In this document: positions 55,235 through 63,228 of the stretch, in pieces
Position numbering within the stretch: position 1 is the stretch's first letter
Layout of the letters: every line of letters begins with the position of its first letter
NCBI GenBank assembly: GCA_902538885.1
Contig: CACBGU010000003.1
Coordinates: forward strand, 34,752-98,751
From: an uncultured Pelagibacteraceae bacterium
GTDB lineage: Bacteria; Pseudomonadota; Alphaproteobacteria; Pelagibacterales; Pelagibacteraceae
Length of the DNA stretch: 64,000 nt
Direction: 5' to 3'
Position numbers and translations under genes: made by a program
Notes under the pieces: generated by a model
Databases searched by the model: none
The model's input: the letters and a program-made list of their open reading frames with translations, nothing else
What the model was told of the DNA's origin: nothing

Positions 55235-56152
55235 ATGAATAAAAAAATAATAATTGGATCTAGAGGTAGCAAGCTTGCCTTACTTTATGCTCAACAAGCT
55301 AAAGATAAAATTATCAAAAATACCGACCTTGGTAATGATGATATTTTAATTAAATCAATTACAACTAAAGGTGATGAGGTGCAGAATATAAGATTATCTG
55401 AGGTTGGTGGTAAAGGTTTGTTTTCAAGCAATATTGAAAAGGAACTTCAGTTAAAAAATATTGATATTGCAGTTCATGCACTGAAAGATATGCCCGCTAA
55501 CGAGACAGAAGGATTAAGGACAGATTCTTTTCTTGAAAGAAATGACCCTAGGGAAATTTTAATTACAAAGGATAAAAAGAAACTTAAAGACTTAGATGAA
55601 AAGTCAATTGTTGGAACCTCATCATACAGAAGAGAATTTCAAATAAAAAAAATTAGACAAGATTTAAACTGCAAATTAATTAGAGGAAATGTAGATACTA
55701 GAATTAGAAAATTAAATGAAGGAATGTATGATGCAATTATACTATCTTATGCAGGTATTAAATTTTTAAGTTTTGAAAATGAAATCTCTGAAATTTTTTC
55801 TGCTGAAGAAATAATTCCTAGCGCAGGACAGGGTGTAATTGCTCTTCAGTGCAGAGAGAATGATGAGGAGACGATTTCTATTTTAAATAAAATTAACCAT
55901 GAGGAAACATATAAAAGAGCTCACCTTGAGAGAAATATTTTAAAAGTTTTAGATGGAGATTGTGAAACAGCAATTGGTGCTCATTCAGTGGTTGATGGAG
56001 AGAAGATTATAGTAGAGGCTGAACTTTTTTCTTTAGATGGTAAACAAAGGTTTTATGAAAAAAAAGTTGGTAATTTGAATGAATTTAAAGAACTTGGTAA
56101 AGAAGTTGGGATACTTTTAAAAACAAAATCAAATAATTCATATAAAAGATAG
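55235..56152 (+). CDS. hemC: Porphobilinogen deaminase (hydroxymethylbilane synthase)
   Basis: 305 aa. IGSRGSKLALLYAQQ (N-terminus), KDMPANETEGL, GTSSYRREFQIK, RGNVDTRIRKL, and the dipyrromethane-carrying Cys in VLDGDCETAIGAHS (about residue 240). Assembles four porphobilinogens into hydroxymethylbilane. Followed after one base by hemD; the product passes to the hemE-hemH-hemJ steps encoded near oriC. Confidence 0.97.
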   Translation: MNKKIIIGSRGSKLALLYAQQAKDKIIKNTDLGNDDILIKSITTKGDEVQNIRLSEVGGKGLFSSNIEKELQLKNIDIAVHALKDMPANETEGLRTDSFLERNDPREILITKDKKKLKDLDEKSIVGTSSYRREFQIKKIRQDLNCKLIRGNVDTRIRKLNEGMYDAIILSYAGIKFLSFENEISEIFSAEEIIPSAGQGVIALQCRENDEETISILNKINHEETYKRAHLERNILKVLDGDCETAIGAHSVVDGEKIIVEAELFSLDGKQRFYEKKVGNLNEFKELGKEVGILLKTKSNNSYKR

Positions 56153-56153
56153 T

Positions 56154-56852
56154 ATGCATATTTTATTAACTAGACCATTGGAAGATTGTTCAGAAATGAT
56201 ATTGAAATTTCAATCGTTAGGACATCAGATATCTCATCTTCCATTAATAAGAATTGAAAAAGTTAATTATGAAGAAATTAACTTTTCTGAATATGATGGA
56301 ATTGTTTTTACTAGTGCAAATGCAGTAAAATTTTTAAGCACAGAAAGATTAGATAAAAATATTAAATGCTTTTGTGTTGGTAACGCTACAGAAAAAAAAG
56401 TAAGAAGTGTTGGCTTTCAAAATACAATTGCAGCTGAAGGAAATGTTGCAAACTTAAAGGAGTTAATAATACAAAGTTATGATTCTAAAAATAAAGAATT
56501 ACTTTACGTTAGTGGTGAAACAATATCAGTTGATTTAGATCAAAAGTTATTAAGTGAAGGTTTTAACGTAAAAAGAATTATTAATTATAGAGTAGATCAT
56601 AACCAAAAGTTTGATGACAAATTTGTTAATGAATTAAAATTAAATATGCCTGATATTGTCTATGTTTACTCTCAAAATAGTGCATCAAGTTTCTTAAATT
56701 TCATAAAGATTTACCAAACTGAAAATTTATGGATGAATACAAATTTGATGTGTATAGGCGAAAAAACCTCGTCAATATTGAACGAAATCAAATGGAAAAA
56801 GATTTTTCTTTTTAATCCTGGAGAAGAAGAGTTTTTGTTATATAAAATTTAA
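56154..56852 (+). CDS. hemD: Uroporphyrinogen-III synthase
   Basis: 232 aa, low-similarity family. MHILLTRPLEDCSEMILKFQSLGHQISHLPLIRIE at the N-terminus, YDGIVFTSANAVKFL (conserved TSxNAV, about residues 43-57), CVGNATEKKVRSVGF and the later IVYVYSQNSASSFLNFI support HemD. Immediate linkage to hemC (1-base gap) settles the assignment. Cyclises hydroxymethylbilane to uroporphyrinogen III. Confidence 0.92.
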   Translation: MHILLTRPLEDCSEMILKFQSLGHQISHLPLIRIEKVNYEEINFSEYDGIVFTSANAVKFLSTERLDKNIKCFCVGNATEKKVRSVGFQNTIAAEGNVANLKELIIQSYDSKNKELLYVSGETISVDLDQKLLSEGFNVKRIINYRVDHNQKFDDKFVNELKLNMPDIVYVYSQNSASSFLNFIKIYQTENLWMNTNLMCIGEKTSSILNEIKWKKIFLFNPGEEEFLLYKI

Positions 56853-56855
56853 AAA

Positions 56856-57941
56856 ATGGAATTAATTAATAATTTTTCTGAGATATTTTTATCAGTATGG
56901 AATAAAGGAATTCTTGGTGTTGATATTTTTCAAATATTAATTGGTATTGGAATATTTTTACTATTCTTAATTTTTAGAGGTCTAATAAGCAAATTAGTTA
57001 TTAAAAAATTAGAAATCATCTCGAAAAGAACAACTAATAAATTAGATGATACTTTTGTTCAATCACTTGTAGGCCCAGCAAGATTTTTACCTATTGTATT
57101 AGGATTTTTTATTGCAAGCTACTACATGACTTTCTCAATAGAAGGAAGAGAAGTGGTAGATACAATTAATAGAACTTTGATCACTATATTGATTTTTTGG
57201 GTAATTCACCAAATCATAGAACCAATCTCATACATACTTAGTGGTTTAGATAAATTATTAACAAGAGAACTTATTGGCTGGATAATTAAATCATTAAAAA
57301 TTTTAATTTTTATTTTAGGTTTAGCAGCAGTTTTAGAATTGTGGGGAATTAAAATAGGTCCAATTATTGCAGGTCTTGGACTGTTTGGTGTTGCTGTTGC
57401 ATTAGGCGCACAAGATTTATTTAAAAATCTAATTTCAGGAATTTTAGTTTTAGTTGAAAAGAGATTTAAAATTGGAGACTGGATTGCAGTTGAGGGGATT
57501 ATTGAAGGTATAGTAGAAAAGATTGGATTTAGATCAACAACGATTAGAAAGTTTGATAAGTCTCTTGCAATTATCCCAAATTTTCAGTTTGCAGAAAATG
57601 CAGTAGTAAACGTAAGTGAAACTTCCAATTGGTTGATTAGTTGGATTATCACACTTCAATATGACACTACAGTAGATCAATTGAAAAAGATTAGAGATGA
57701 AATAGAAAATCACATTAACTCAAGTGAAGATTATAATACTTCAATTGGAGTTGCGGTAAGAGTTGATAAATTTTCTGATAGTTCGATAGATATGTATGTT
57801 AGGTGTTTCACAAAATCAGGAAGTTGGAATAATTGGCTAGATGTTAAAGAAAGGTTAGCAATTGCGATTAAAGAAATCGTAGAAAAAAATGGTGCTTCAT
57901 TTGCGTTCCCAAGTCAGTCGATTTATGTTGAGAAAAAATGA
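56856..57941 (+). CDS. Mechanosensitive ion channel, MscS family
   Basis: 361 aa. Four to five membrane spans in the first about 190 residues; the pore helix/beta region reads IIAGLGLFGVAVALGAQDLFKNLISGILVLVEKRFKIGDWI, the MscS signature. Cytoplasmic alpha/beta vestibule follows (RSTTIRKFDKSLAIIPNFQFAENAVVN). Inner-membrane release valve for osmotic downshock. Overlaps yggT by 4 bases. Confidence 0.95.
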   Translation: MELINNFSEIFLSVWNKGILGVDIFQILIGIGIFLLFLIFRGLISKLVIKKLEIISKRTTNKLDDTFVQSLVGPARFLPIVLGFFIASYYMTFSIEGREVVDTINRTLITILIFWVIHQIIEPISYILSGLDKLLTRELIGWIIKSLKILIFILGLAAVLELWGIKIGPIIAGLGLFGVAVALGAQDLFKNLISGILVLVEKRFKIGDWIAVEGIIEGIVEKIGFRSTTIRKFDKSLAIIPNFQFAENAVVNVSETSNWLISWIITLQYDTTVDQLKKIRDEIENHINSSEDYNTSIGVAVRVDKFSDSSIDMYVRCFTKSGSWNNWLDVKERLAIAIKEIVEKNGASFAFPSQSIYVEKK

Positions 57942-58228
57942 TAGCTATTTTTTATTTAGTTTTACAAATTTTAAAATTGTATTCTTACGTAGTGATTGCC
58001 AATGTTATTGTAAGTTGGCTAATTGCATTTAATGTTCTTAATACTCAAAATAGATTTGTTTATGCAATTTTAGAGTTGAGTTACAAATTAACTGAACCTT
58101 TCCTGAATAAAATAAGACATTTTTTGCCAAATTTAGGCTCACTAGATATTTCTCCAATCATTCTTCTTTTATTGATTTGGTTTATCGAAATGTGTATGAA
58201 GCTGTACATTGCACCAATGATTTTTTAG
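57938..58228 (+). CDS. yggT: YggT family membrane protein
   Basis: 96 aa, two main membrane spans (LQILKLYSYVVIANVIVSWLIAFNVLN and ISPIILLLLIWFIEMCMKLYIAP) and the family motif LTEPFLNKIRHFLPNLGSLDISPIILL (P-x-LN-x-I-R-x-x-x-P-x-x-G-x-LD-x-SP). Osmotic/division-related in some bacteria, molecular role unknown. ATGA-coupled to mscS. Confidence 0.93.
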   Translation: MIAIFYLVLQILKLYSYVVIANVIVSWLIAFNVLNTQNRFVYAILELSYKLTEPFLNKIRHFLPNLGSLDISPIILLLLIWFIEMCMKLYIAPMIF

Positions 58229-58237
58229 AAAAGAAAT

Positions 58238-59083
58238 ATGATTTTAATTGATGGAAAAAAAGCAGCTGCAGAATTAAGAGCAGAGTTAAAGGAAGAAGTC
58301 GCAGGGTTAAAATCAAAACATAATAAAGTACCAGGTTTAACAGTTATACTTATTGGTGATTTAACACCTAGTCAGATTTATGTGAGAAACAAAGAGAAAT
58401 CAGCAAATGAGGTAGGATTAAAATCTGAAGTTATAAAATATCCAGATTCAGTTGAAGAAAAGACGGTTCTAGAAAAAATTAAAGAACTTAACAGTGATGA
58501 AACCGTTTCAGGAATTTTAGTTCAACTTCCTTTACCTAAGCATATTGATAAACAGAAAGTTATTGAAGCTATTAATCCTTCAAAAGATGTGGATGGATTT
58601 CATCCAATGAATGTAGGCAATCTTTCATCTGGTTATGAAAGTTCAATACCTTGTACGCCACTTGGTTGTTATTTATTAATAAAAAAAATTGAACCTAATT
58701 TAAGTGGCAAAAAAGCTGTAGTTGTGGGTAGATCGAATTTAAATGGTAAACCAATGACACAACTTCTTTTAAAAGAAAATTGCACTGTAACTATAACTCA
58801 TTCAAAAACTAAAGATTTAAAAGCTGAATGTTTAGAGGCAGATATAATTGTTGCAGCTGTAGGTATACCCGAACTTGTTAGAGGAGACTGGGTAAAGAAA
58901 GATGCTATTGTTATTGACGTTGGTATAAATAAAACTGATAACGGTATAGTTGGTGATGTTCATTTTGATGAAGTTTCAAAAAATGCAAAAGCACTTACCC
59001 CAGTTCCTGGCGGTGTAGGTCCAATGACAATTGCTTGTTTATTAAAAAATACTATTGAGTGTTTTAAAAGATCACAAAAATAA
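58238..59083 (+). CDS. folD: Bifunctional methylenetetrahydrofolate dehydrogenase/cyclohydrolase
   Basis: 281 aa. VILIGDLTPSQIYVRNKEKSANEVGL (catalytic Tyr and Lys, about residues 35-60), GILVQLPLPKHID, VVGRSNLNGKPMTQLLL (NADP-binding, about 160-176) and the C-terminal PVPGGVGPMTIACLLKNT. Central one-carbon enzyme, important in SAR11 methyl/serine metabolism. The 79 bases after it are AT-rich with no clear terminator. Confidence 0.97.
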   Translation: MILIDGKKAAAELRAELKEEVAGLKSKHNKVPGLTVILIGDLTPSQIYVRNKEKSANEVGLKSEVIKYPDSVEEKTVLEKIKELNSDETVSGILVQLPLPKHIDKQKVIEAINPSKDVDGFHPMNVGNLSSGYESSIPCTPLGCYLLIKKIEPNLSGKKAVVVGRSNLNGKPMTQLLLKENCTVTITHSKTKDLKAECLEADIIVAAVGIPELVRGDWVKKDAIVIDVGINKTDNGIVGDVHFDEVSKNAKALTPVPGGVGPMTIACLLKNTIECFKRSQK

Positions 59084-59162
59084 ACACTTTTTCTTATAAG
59101 TTTAATTGTCTCAAGGTTATTTAAATCAATTTAATTTTAATTGTATTTGATAAGCTTAACTA

Positions 59163-59378
59163 ATGAAAAAACCGAAATATGAATACAGGATTGCAATAAT
59201 AATGATTTTGTTAACTGCAATACCAATTGGTGCGACCCAATTAGGGTGGTATTTATATGGTAAACAAGTTGGTTTTGATTATGGTATGATTGCAGGAATT
59301 TTTTCTGTTATCCTAGCAGGGTATTTAATGTACAGAAAAGGTTGGAGAAACGAAGAAGAGGACGAGGACGAGGATTAA
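59163..59378 (+). CDS. Small two-span membrane protein with acidic tail
   Basis: 71 aa. Two hydrophobic segments (IAIIMILLTAIPIGATQLGWYLYG; YGMIAGIFSVILAGYLMYRKG) and a strongly acidic end (NEEEDEDED). I do not recognise a family. Its stop is one base before the SHOCT-domain gene, so the two are probably co-expressed. Confidence 0.7.
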   Translation: MKKPKYEYRIAIIMILLTAIPIGATQLGWYLYGKQVGFDYGMIAGIFSVILAGYLMYRKGWRNEEEDEDED

Positions 59379-59379
59379 T

Positions 59380-59652
59380 ATGGAAAAAGTAATTTTTTTT
59401 GCACTTGCTGTACCAATACTAGGTTTTGTATTTTACTTAGGTGGCACAGCTATAATGAAAGGTTTCAAAGCAAAAGTTGAAAACAAACCATCCAAACCAG
59501 AAGAAAAAGAAGAAGAAAATGAAACTCAAGTTTCTTCATCAAGCAGTAATGATCTTAGCAGCGAAATTACAAAATTAAACGAACTACACAAAAGTGGAGT
59601 TTTAACCCAAGAAGAGTTCGAAAAGGCAAAAAATAAACTATTAAATAATTAA
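59380..59652 (+). CDS. SHOCT-domain membrane protein
   Basis: 90 aa. One N-terminal transmembrane helix (VIFFALAVPILGFVFYLGGTAIMKG), a low-complexity Glu/Ser linker (about 33-60) and a C-terminal SHOCT motif: EITKLNELHKSGVLTQEEFEKAKNKLL (L-x-x-L-x-x-x-G-x-LT-x-EEF-x-x-x-K). SHOCT domains mediate oligomerisation in many small bacterial membrane proteins. Follows the two-span protein after one base. Confidence 0.85.
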   Translation: MEKVIFFALAVPILGFVFYLGGTAIMKGFKAKVENKPSKPEEKEEENETQVSSSSSNDLSSEITKLNELHKSGVLTQEEFEKAKNKLLNN

Positions 59653-59662
59653 TAGTTTAATC

Positions 59663-60550
59663 ATGTTCAGTGGATTTAAAAAAAAATTTATAAAAGTAAA
59701 TAAAGGGAAAATTTTTTGTAGATTTAAAGGGAATGGTCCTCCCTTATTGCTTCTTCATGGATACCCTCAAACCCATGTAATGTGGCACAAAACTGCCCCA
59801 GAGCTTAGTAAATATTTTACTGTAGTTGTCGCTGATCTAAGGGGGTATGGAGATAGTTTTGTTTTACCTGGTGGAATTAATCATAAAAATTATTCTAAAA
59901 AAGAAATGGCCAAAGATATGGTTCAGCTAATGAGTAAACTGAAATTTAAAAAGTTTTGTGTTGCAGGTCATGATAGGGGTGGGAGAGTAGCTCACCGAAT
60001 GGCAAGAGATTATAGAAATAAAATTATGGCTTTAAGTGTATTAGATATTTGTCCAACTCTGGATATGTACGAGCATACAGATATGAAATTTGCAAAAGGC
60101 TATTTTCATTGGTTTTATTTAATACAGCCAGCACCTCTTCCAGAGAAAATGATAATGTCAGATCCTAAAAGATGGTTAAAAAGCCGTTTTAACAGGTCAT
60201 CCAAACTTGCGGTTGGAAGAGTTGAGGAAGAGTATTTTAGAGCCTTTAAACAAAAAAAAAGAATTCATGCAACCTGTGAAGATTATAGGGCTGCGGCTAC
60301 CATAGATTTAAAGCACGATAAAAAAGATCGGAAAAAAAAATTAAATATTCCAATACAAGTTTTGTGGGGAAAAAGAGGAGTTGTTGGAACGCAATTTAAA
60401 TCAGTTAAAATTTGGCAAAAATACACAAACAAAAAAGTTTATGGAGCAGAAATTAATTCAGATCATTTCATTCCGGAGGAAAGTCCAAAACAAACGATAA
60501 ATCACTTAAAAAAATTTTTTTTAAAAAATGCTAAAAATAATACCAAATAA
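59663..60550 (+). CDS. Alpha/beta hydrolase, haloacetate (fluoroacetate) dehalogenase-like
   Basis: 295 aa. Oxyanion LLLLHGYPQTHVMWHKTAPELS, nucleophile elbow VAGHDRGGRVAHRMARDY (Asp and the two halide/carboxylate Arg of FAcD dehalogenases, about residues 105-122), the FHWFYLIQPAPLPEKMI segment with the halide-binding His-Trp, CEDYRAAATIDLKHD, and the catalytic His in NSDHFIPEE. These match characterised fluoroacetate dehalogenases rather than general epoxide hydrolases. It would give glycolate and halide. Cytosolic. Overlaps the TauD-like gene by 23 bases. Confidence 0.87.
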   Translation: MFSGFKKKFIKVNKGKIFCRFKGNGPPLLLLHGYPQTHVMWHKTAPELSKYFTVVVADLRGYGDSFVLPGGINHKNYSKKEMAKDMVQLMSKLKFKKFCVAGHDRGGRVAHRMARDYRNKIMALSVLDICPTLDMYEHTDMKFAKGYFHWFYLIQPAPLPEKMIMSDPKRWLKSRFNRSSKLAVGRVEEEYFRAFKQKKRIHATCEDYRAAATIDLKHDKKDRKKKLNIPIQVLWGKRGVVGTQFKSVKIWQKYTNKKVYGAEINSDHFIPEESPKQTINHLKKFFLKNAKNNTK

Positions 60551-61319
60551 AAAAAATATTGGCGCAGAAATAAATGTAAATTTAAAAGAAATTACAAATA
60601 AAGATATTTTTAAAATTAAAAAAGCACTTAATAAATATGGAATGCTATATTTTAAAAAACAAAAATTAACTCCTAAACTTTATATAAAGTTTGCAAAGTA
60701 TTTTGGAAAATTAGCCAACTATCCAAGATTGAAAGGTTTAAATAAAAAATTTCCTCAAATTACTGTAGTGCAAAGAAAATCAACTGATAAAGGACCAAGT
60801 TTTGGTGAGCAATTTCATACCGACTCAATTTATACAAAAAAGCCACCAAGATTTACAATGTTGCTTTCAAAACTTGTACCAAAAAAAGGAAAGGCTAACA
60901 CAGAATTTTGTTCTCAATACCTTGCTTATAAAGAATTACCAAATTCAATAAAAAGAAAATTTAGAAATATTAAAGCTAAATATTCTTCTGAGGGTCCAAT
61001 TTCGGTTACAACAAAAGAAAGAGTAAAAGAAAAAGGAAAAAATATTAAAGAACTTAAATCTTCACATAAAATAATTAGAAAAATTAGTACAAATTATTCG
61101 ATTTATTGTAGCCCAGGACATTTTGTTGGTCTTAGTTCAAAAATAAAAAATGAGGAAAAATTAAAAAAATTTTTATTTAACCATCAAATTAAGAAGAAGT
61201 TTAAATTTTCATTGCCTTGGGAAAAAAACCAATTGGCTATATGGGATAACAGATCTATGCTTCATCAGGCAACACCTTTCAAAGGAAATAGAATTATGCA
61301 TAGAATAACAATTAAATAA
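60528..61319 (+). CDS. TauD/TfdA-family 2-oxoglutarate dioxygenase
   Basis: 263 aa. Fe(II) ligands in EQFHTDSIYTKKPPRFTML (His-x-Asp, about residues 94-112) and RSMLHQATPF (distal His), with 2-oxoglutarate Arg in MHRITI at the very C-terminus. N-terminal IGAEINVNLKEITNKDIFKIKKALNKYGMLYF is typical. The substrate is unknown. The 23-base overlap with the dehalogenase gene implies a common operon function. Confidence 0.88.
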   Translation: MLKIIPNKKNIGAEINVNLKEITNKDIFKIKKALNKYGMLYFKKQKLTPKLYIKFAKYFGKLANYPRLKGLNKKFPQITVVQRKSTDKGPSFGEQFHTDSIYTKKPPRFTMLLSKLVPKKGKANTEFCSQYLAYKELPNSIKRKFRNIKAKYSSEGPISVTTKERVKEKGKNIKELKSSHKIIRKISTNYSIYCSPGHFVGLSSKIKNEEKLKKFLFNHQIKKKFKFSLPWEKNQLAIWDNRSMLHQATPFKGNRIMHRITIK

Positions 61320-61322
61320 TTT

Positions 61323-62249
61323 ATGTTCACAATTTTTTTAGGACTTACTCCATTTATATTTATTACTTTTTTAGGGTTTGTATTTGGTAAGTTGAAAGTC
61401 TTAGACCTTAGTCATGCTAAAATTTTAAATCTTTTCTTGTTCTATATCGCAGTCCCAGCATTGATAATTAAGCTAATAGCACAAAATGAAATTGGACAAG
61501 TGGATTTCAAACAAATTTTCTCTTATTTAATTATGCAATCGATATGTGGAATTATTGCTTACTTAATTACTTCAAAATATTTTAAAAGATCAATCCCAGA
61601 GTCAATTATTTGGGCTTTAACAGTCGCATTATCAAACCACGTGACTTTGCTTTTGCCAATAACAGAAATTTATTTTCAACAAAATGTAATTACACAAGTT
61701 GCAAGTATTATATTAATGGATGGGATAATTTTATTATCTGTAATCGCTTTTTTTCTCGAATTATCTACAAAAAAAAATGTAAATTTATTTAATTTTATTA
61801 AAAATTTATTTTTAAACCCATTTATTCTTTCAATAATTATAGGTCTATTATTTTTATTATTAAATTTTAATATTGATCAAACTCCGATCGAATACACTTT
61901 GTCTAAACTTGCGGCATGTGTTTCGCCAGTTGGATTGTTTGCAATTGGTATAACTCTTTCATTTTATACTAAAAATGTAATTAACAAATTATCCGTATCT
62001 ATTTCAGTTTTAAAATTAGTTATTTCCCCGATAATTTTATTGTTAATTGGATTAGTGTTTTTTAATGCAGGATTGCCAGCAGAAATACCAGGTGCTTTCT
62101 TTGTGAGTGTTGCACCTTGCGGAGTTACTTCTATAGTTTTATGTGCTGCTTATAATGTAAGTCCCGAAAATATAATTAAAGCAATTTTTGTTTCTACATT
62201 TGCATCAATAGGGACTATATTTTTTGCAATTAAGTATTTAACTCTATAA
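61323..62249 (+). CDS. AEC-family transporter
   Basis: 308 aa auxin-efflux-carrier-type (MdcF/malonate) membrane protein with about ten spans in two halves. The start FLGLTPFIFITFLGFVFGKLKVLD and the mid segments ALSNHVTLLLPITEIYFQ and CVSPVGLFAIGITLSFY, with APCGVTSIVLCAAYNVSPENI near the end, fit the family. Follows the TauD-like gene after 3 bases. Its direction and substrate (organic acid likely) are not deducible. Overlaps the convergent MBL gene by 6 bases. Confidence 0.88.
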   Translation: MFTIFLGLTPFIFITFLGFVFGKLKVLDLSHAKILNLFLFYIAVPALIIKLIAQNEIGQVDFKQIFSYLIMQSICGIIAYLITSKYFKRSIPESIIWALTVALSNHVTLLLPITEIYFQQNVITQVASIILMDGIILLSVIAFFLELSTKKNVNLFNFIKNLFLNPFILSIIIGLLFLLLNFNIDQTPIEYTLSKLAACVSPVGLFAIGITLSFYTKNVINKLSVSISVLKLVISPIILLLIGLVFFNAGLPAEIPGAFFVSVAPCGVTSIVLCAAYNVSPENIIKAIFVSTFASIGTIFFAIKYLTL

Positions 62250-63227
62250 CAATTTATCTAGAGGACTAATTTCTCCAATTTTAAAAATAATTGCATCTTC
62301 TTTATCAAATCCATATTTCTCAGCACTATCTTTAAATCTAACTGGAGGTTCCATAATCGGCTCTAATGACAAAACAAATGTTCCCCAATGCATTCCTAAT
62401 ACTTTTTTACTTTTTAGGTCTTGTGCAACATTCAAGGCTTCTTCTGGTGTAGTATGATAAATAGTTTTATCAAACATTGGTTTGAAATTATAAGCCCCAA
62501 TATTAATCATCGTCAGATCTATAGGACCATATTTTTCACCTAGTTCTTTGTAGACTTTCCCATATCCAGTGTCACATGCGAATAAAATTTTTTTATTCTT
62601 ATATTCTATAAGAAAATTACCCCACAAAGTTTTATTAGTGTCTGTTAAACTTCTCTTTGACCAATGAACTGCAGGAAGTAAAGAAATTTTCAAATCATCA
62701 TTTATAATTATTTGATCATACCAATCCATTTCGTTTACATCTTTATATCCTTTAAAATATTTACCAAGGTTTAGTGGTGTTAATACTTTTGCACTCTTAA
62801 AAGGAAAATTTCTAATTGTTGACATGTCCTGATGATCGTAATGATTATGAGTGAGTAAAAATATATCCGTTTTAGGTATCTCATTTAATTTTATTGCAGG
62901 ATTAGTAAATCTTTTTGGACCAAAGATTAGTGGTCCAGCGTTCTTTGAAAATACAGGATCTGTTATAATTGTAGTTTCACCTAATTTTATAAGATATGTC
63001 GCGTGACCTATCCAAGCAATATAATCATTATCTTTATATTTTTCTAAATCAGCTAATACTTTTTGTTTTTCAATAACATGTTCTTTTGGATAAGATAAAT
63101 CAACTTTTTTTCTCAATTTACTAAAAGTTCTATAAGAAAATTTTCCTGACTTAGATATTATTACTGGAGATCCTTTTGGATTTCTGAAAGTGCCATCAGG
63201 CAAATGATGATAAGGTCTTTCTTTCAT
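62244..63227 (-). CDS. Metallo-beta-lactamase-fold hydrolase (NAPE-PLD/RomA-like)
   Basis: 327 aa. IAWIGHATYLIKLGETTIITDPVFS (about residues 70-94), metal site LLTHNHYDHQDMST (H-x-H-x-D-H, about 126-139), LPAVHWSKRSLTDTN, FACDTGYG and MHWGTF give the complete MBL ligands of the N-acyl-phosphatidylethanolamine phospholipase D/UlaG-like group. The lipid or phosphodiester substrate cannot be assigned. One base separates it from the sugar dehydrogenase stop. Confidence 0.88.
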   Translation of the reverse strand: MKERPYHHLPDGTFRNPKGSPVIISKSGKFSYRTFSKLRKKVDLSYPKEHVIEKQKVLADLEKYKDNDYIAWIGHATYLIKLGETTIITDPVFSKNAGPLIFGPKRFTNPAIKLNEIPKTDIFLLTHNHYDHQDMSTIRNFPFKSAKVLTPLNLGKYFKGYKDVNEMDWYDQIIINDDLKISLLPAVHWSKRSLTDTNKTLWGNFLIEYKNKKILFACDTGYGKVYKELGEKYGPIDLTMINIGAYNFKPMFDKTIYHTTPEEALNVAQDLKSKKVLGMHWGTFVLSLEPIMEPPVRFKDSAEKYGFDKEDAIIFKIGEISPLDKLL

Positions 63228-63228
63228 A

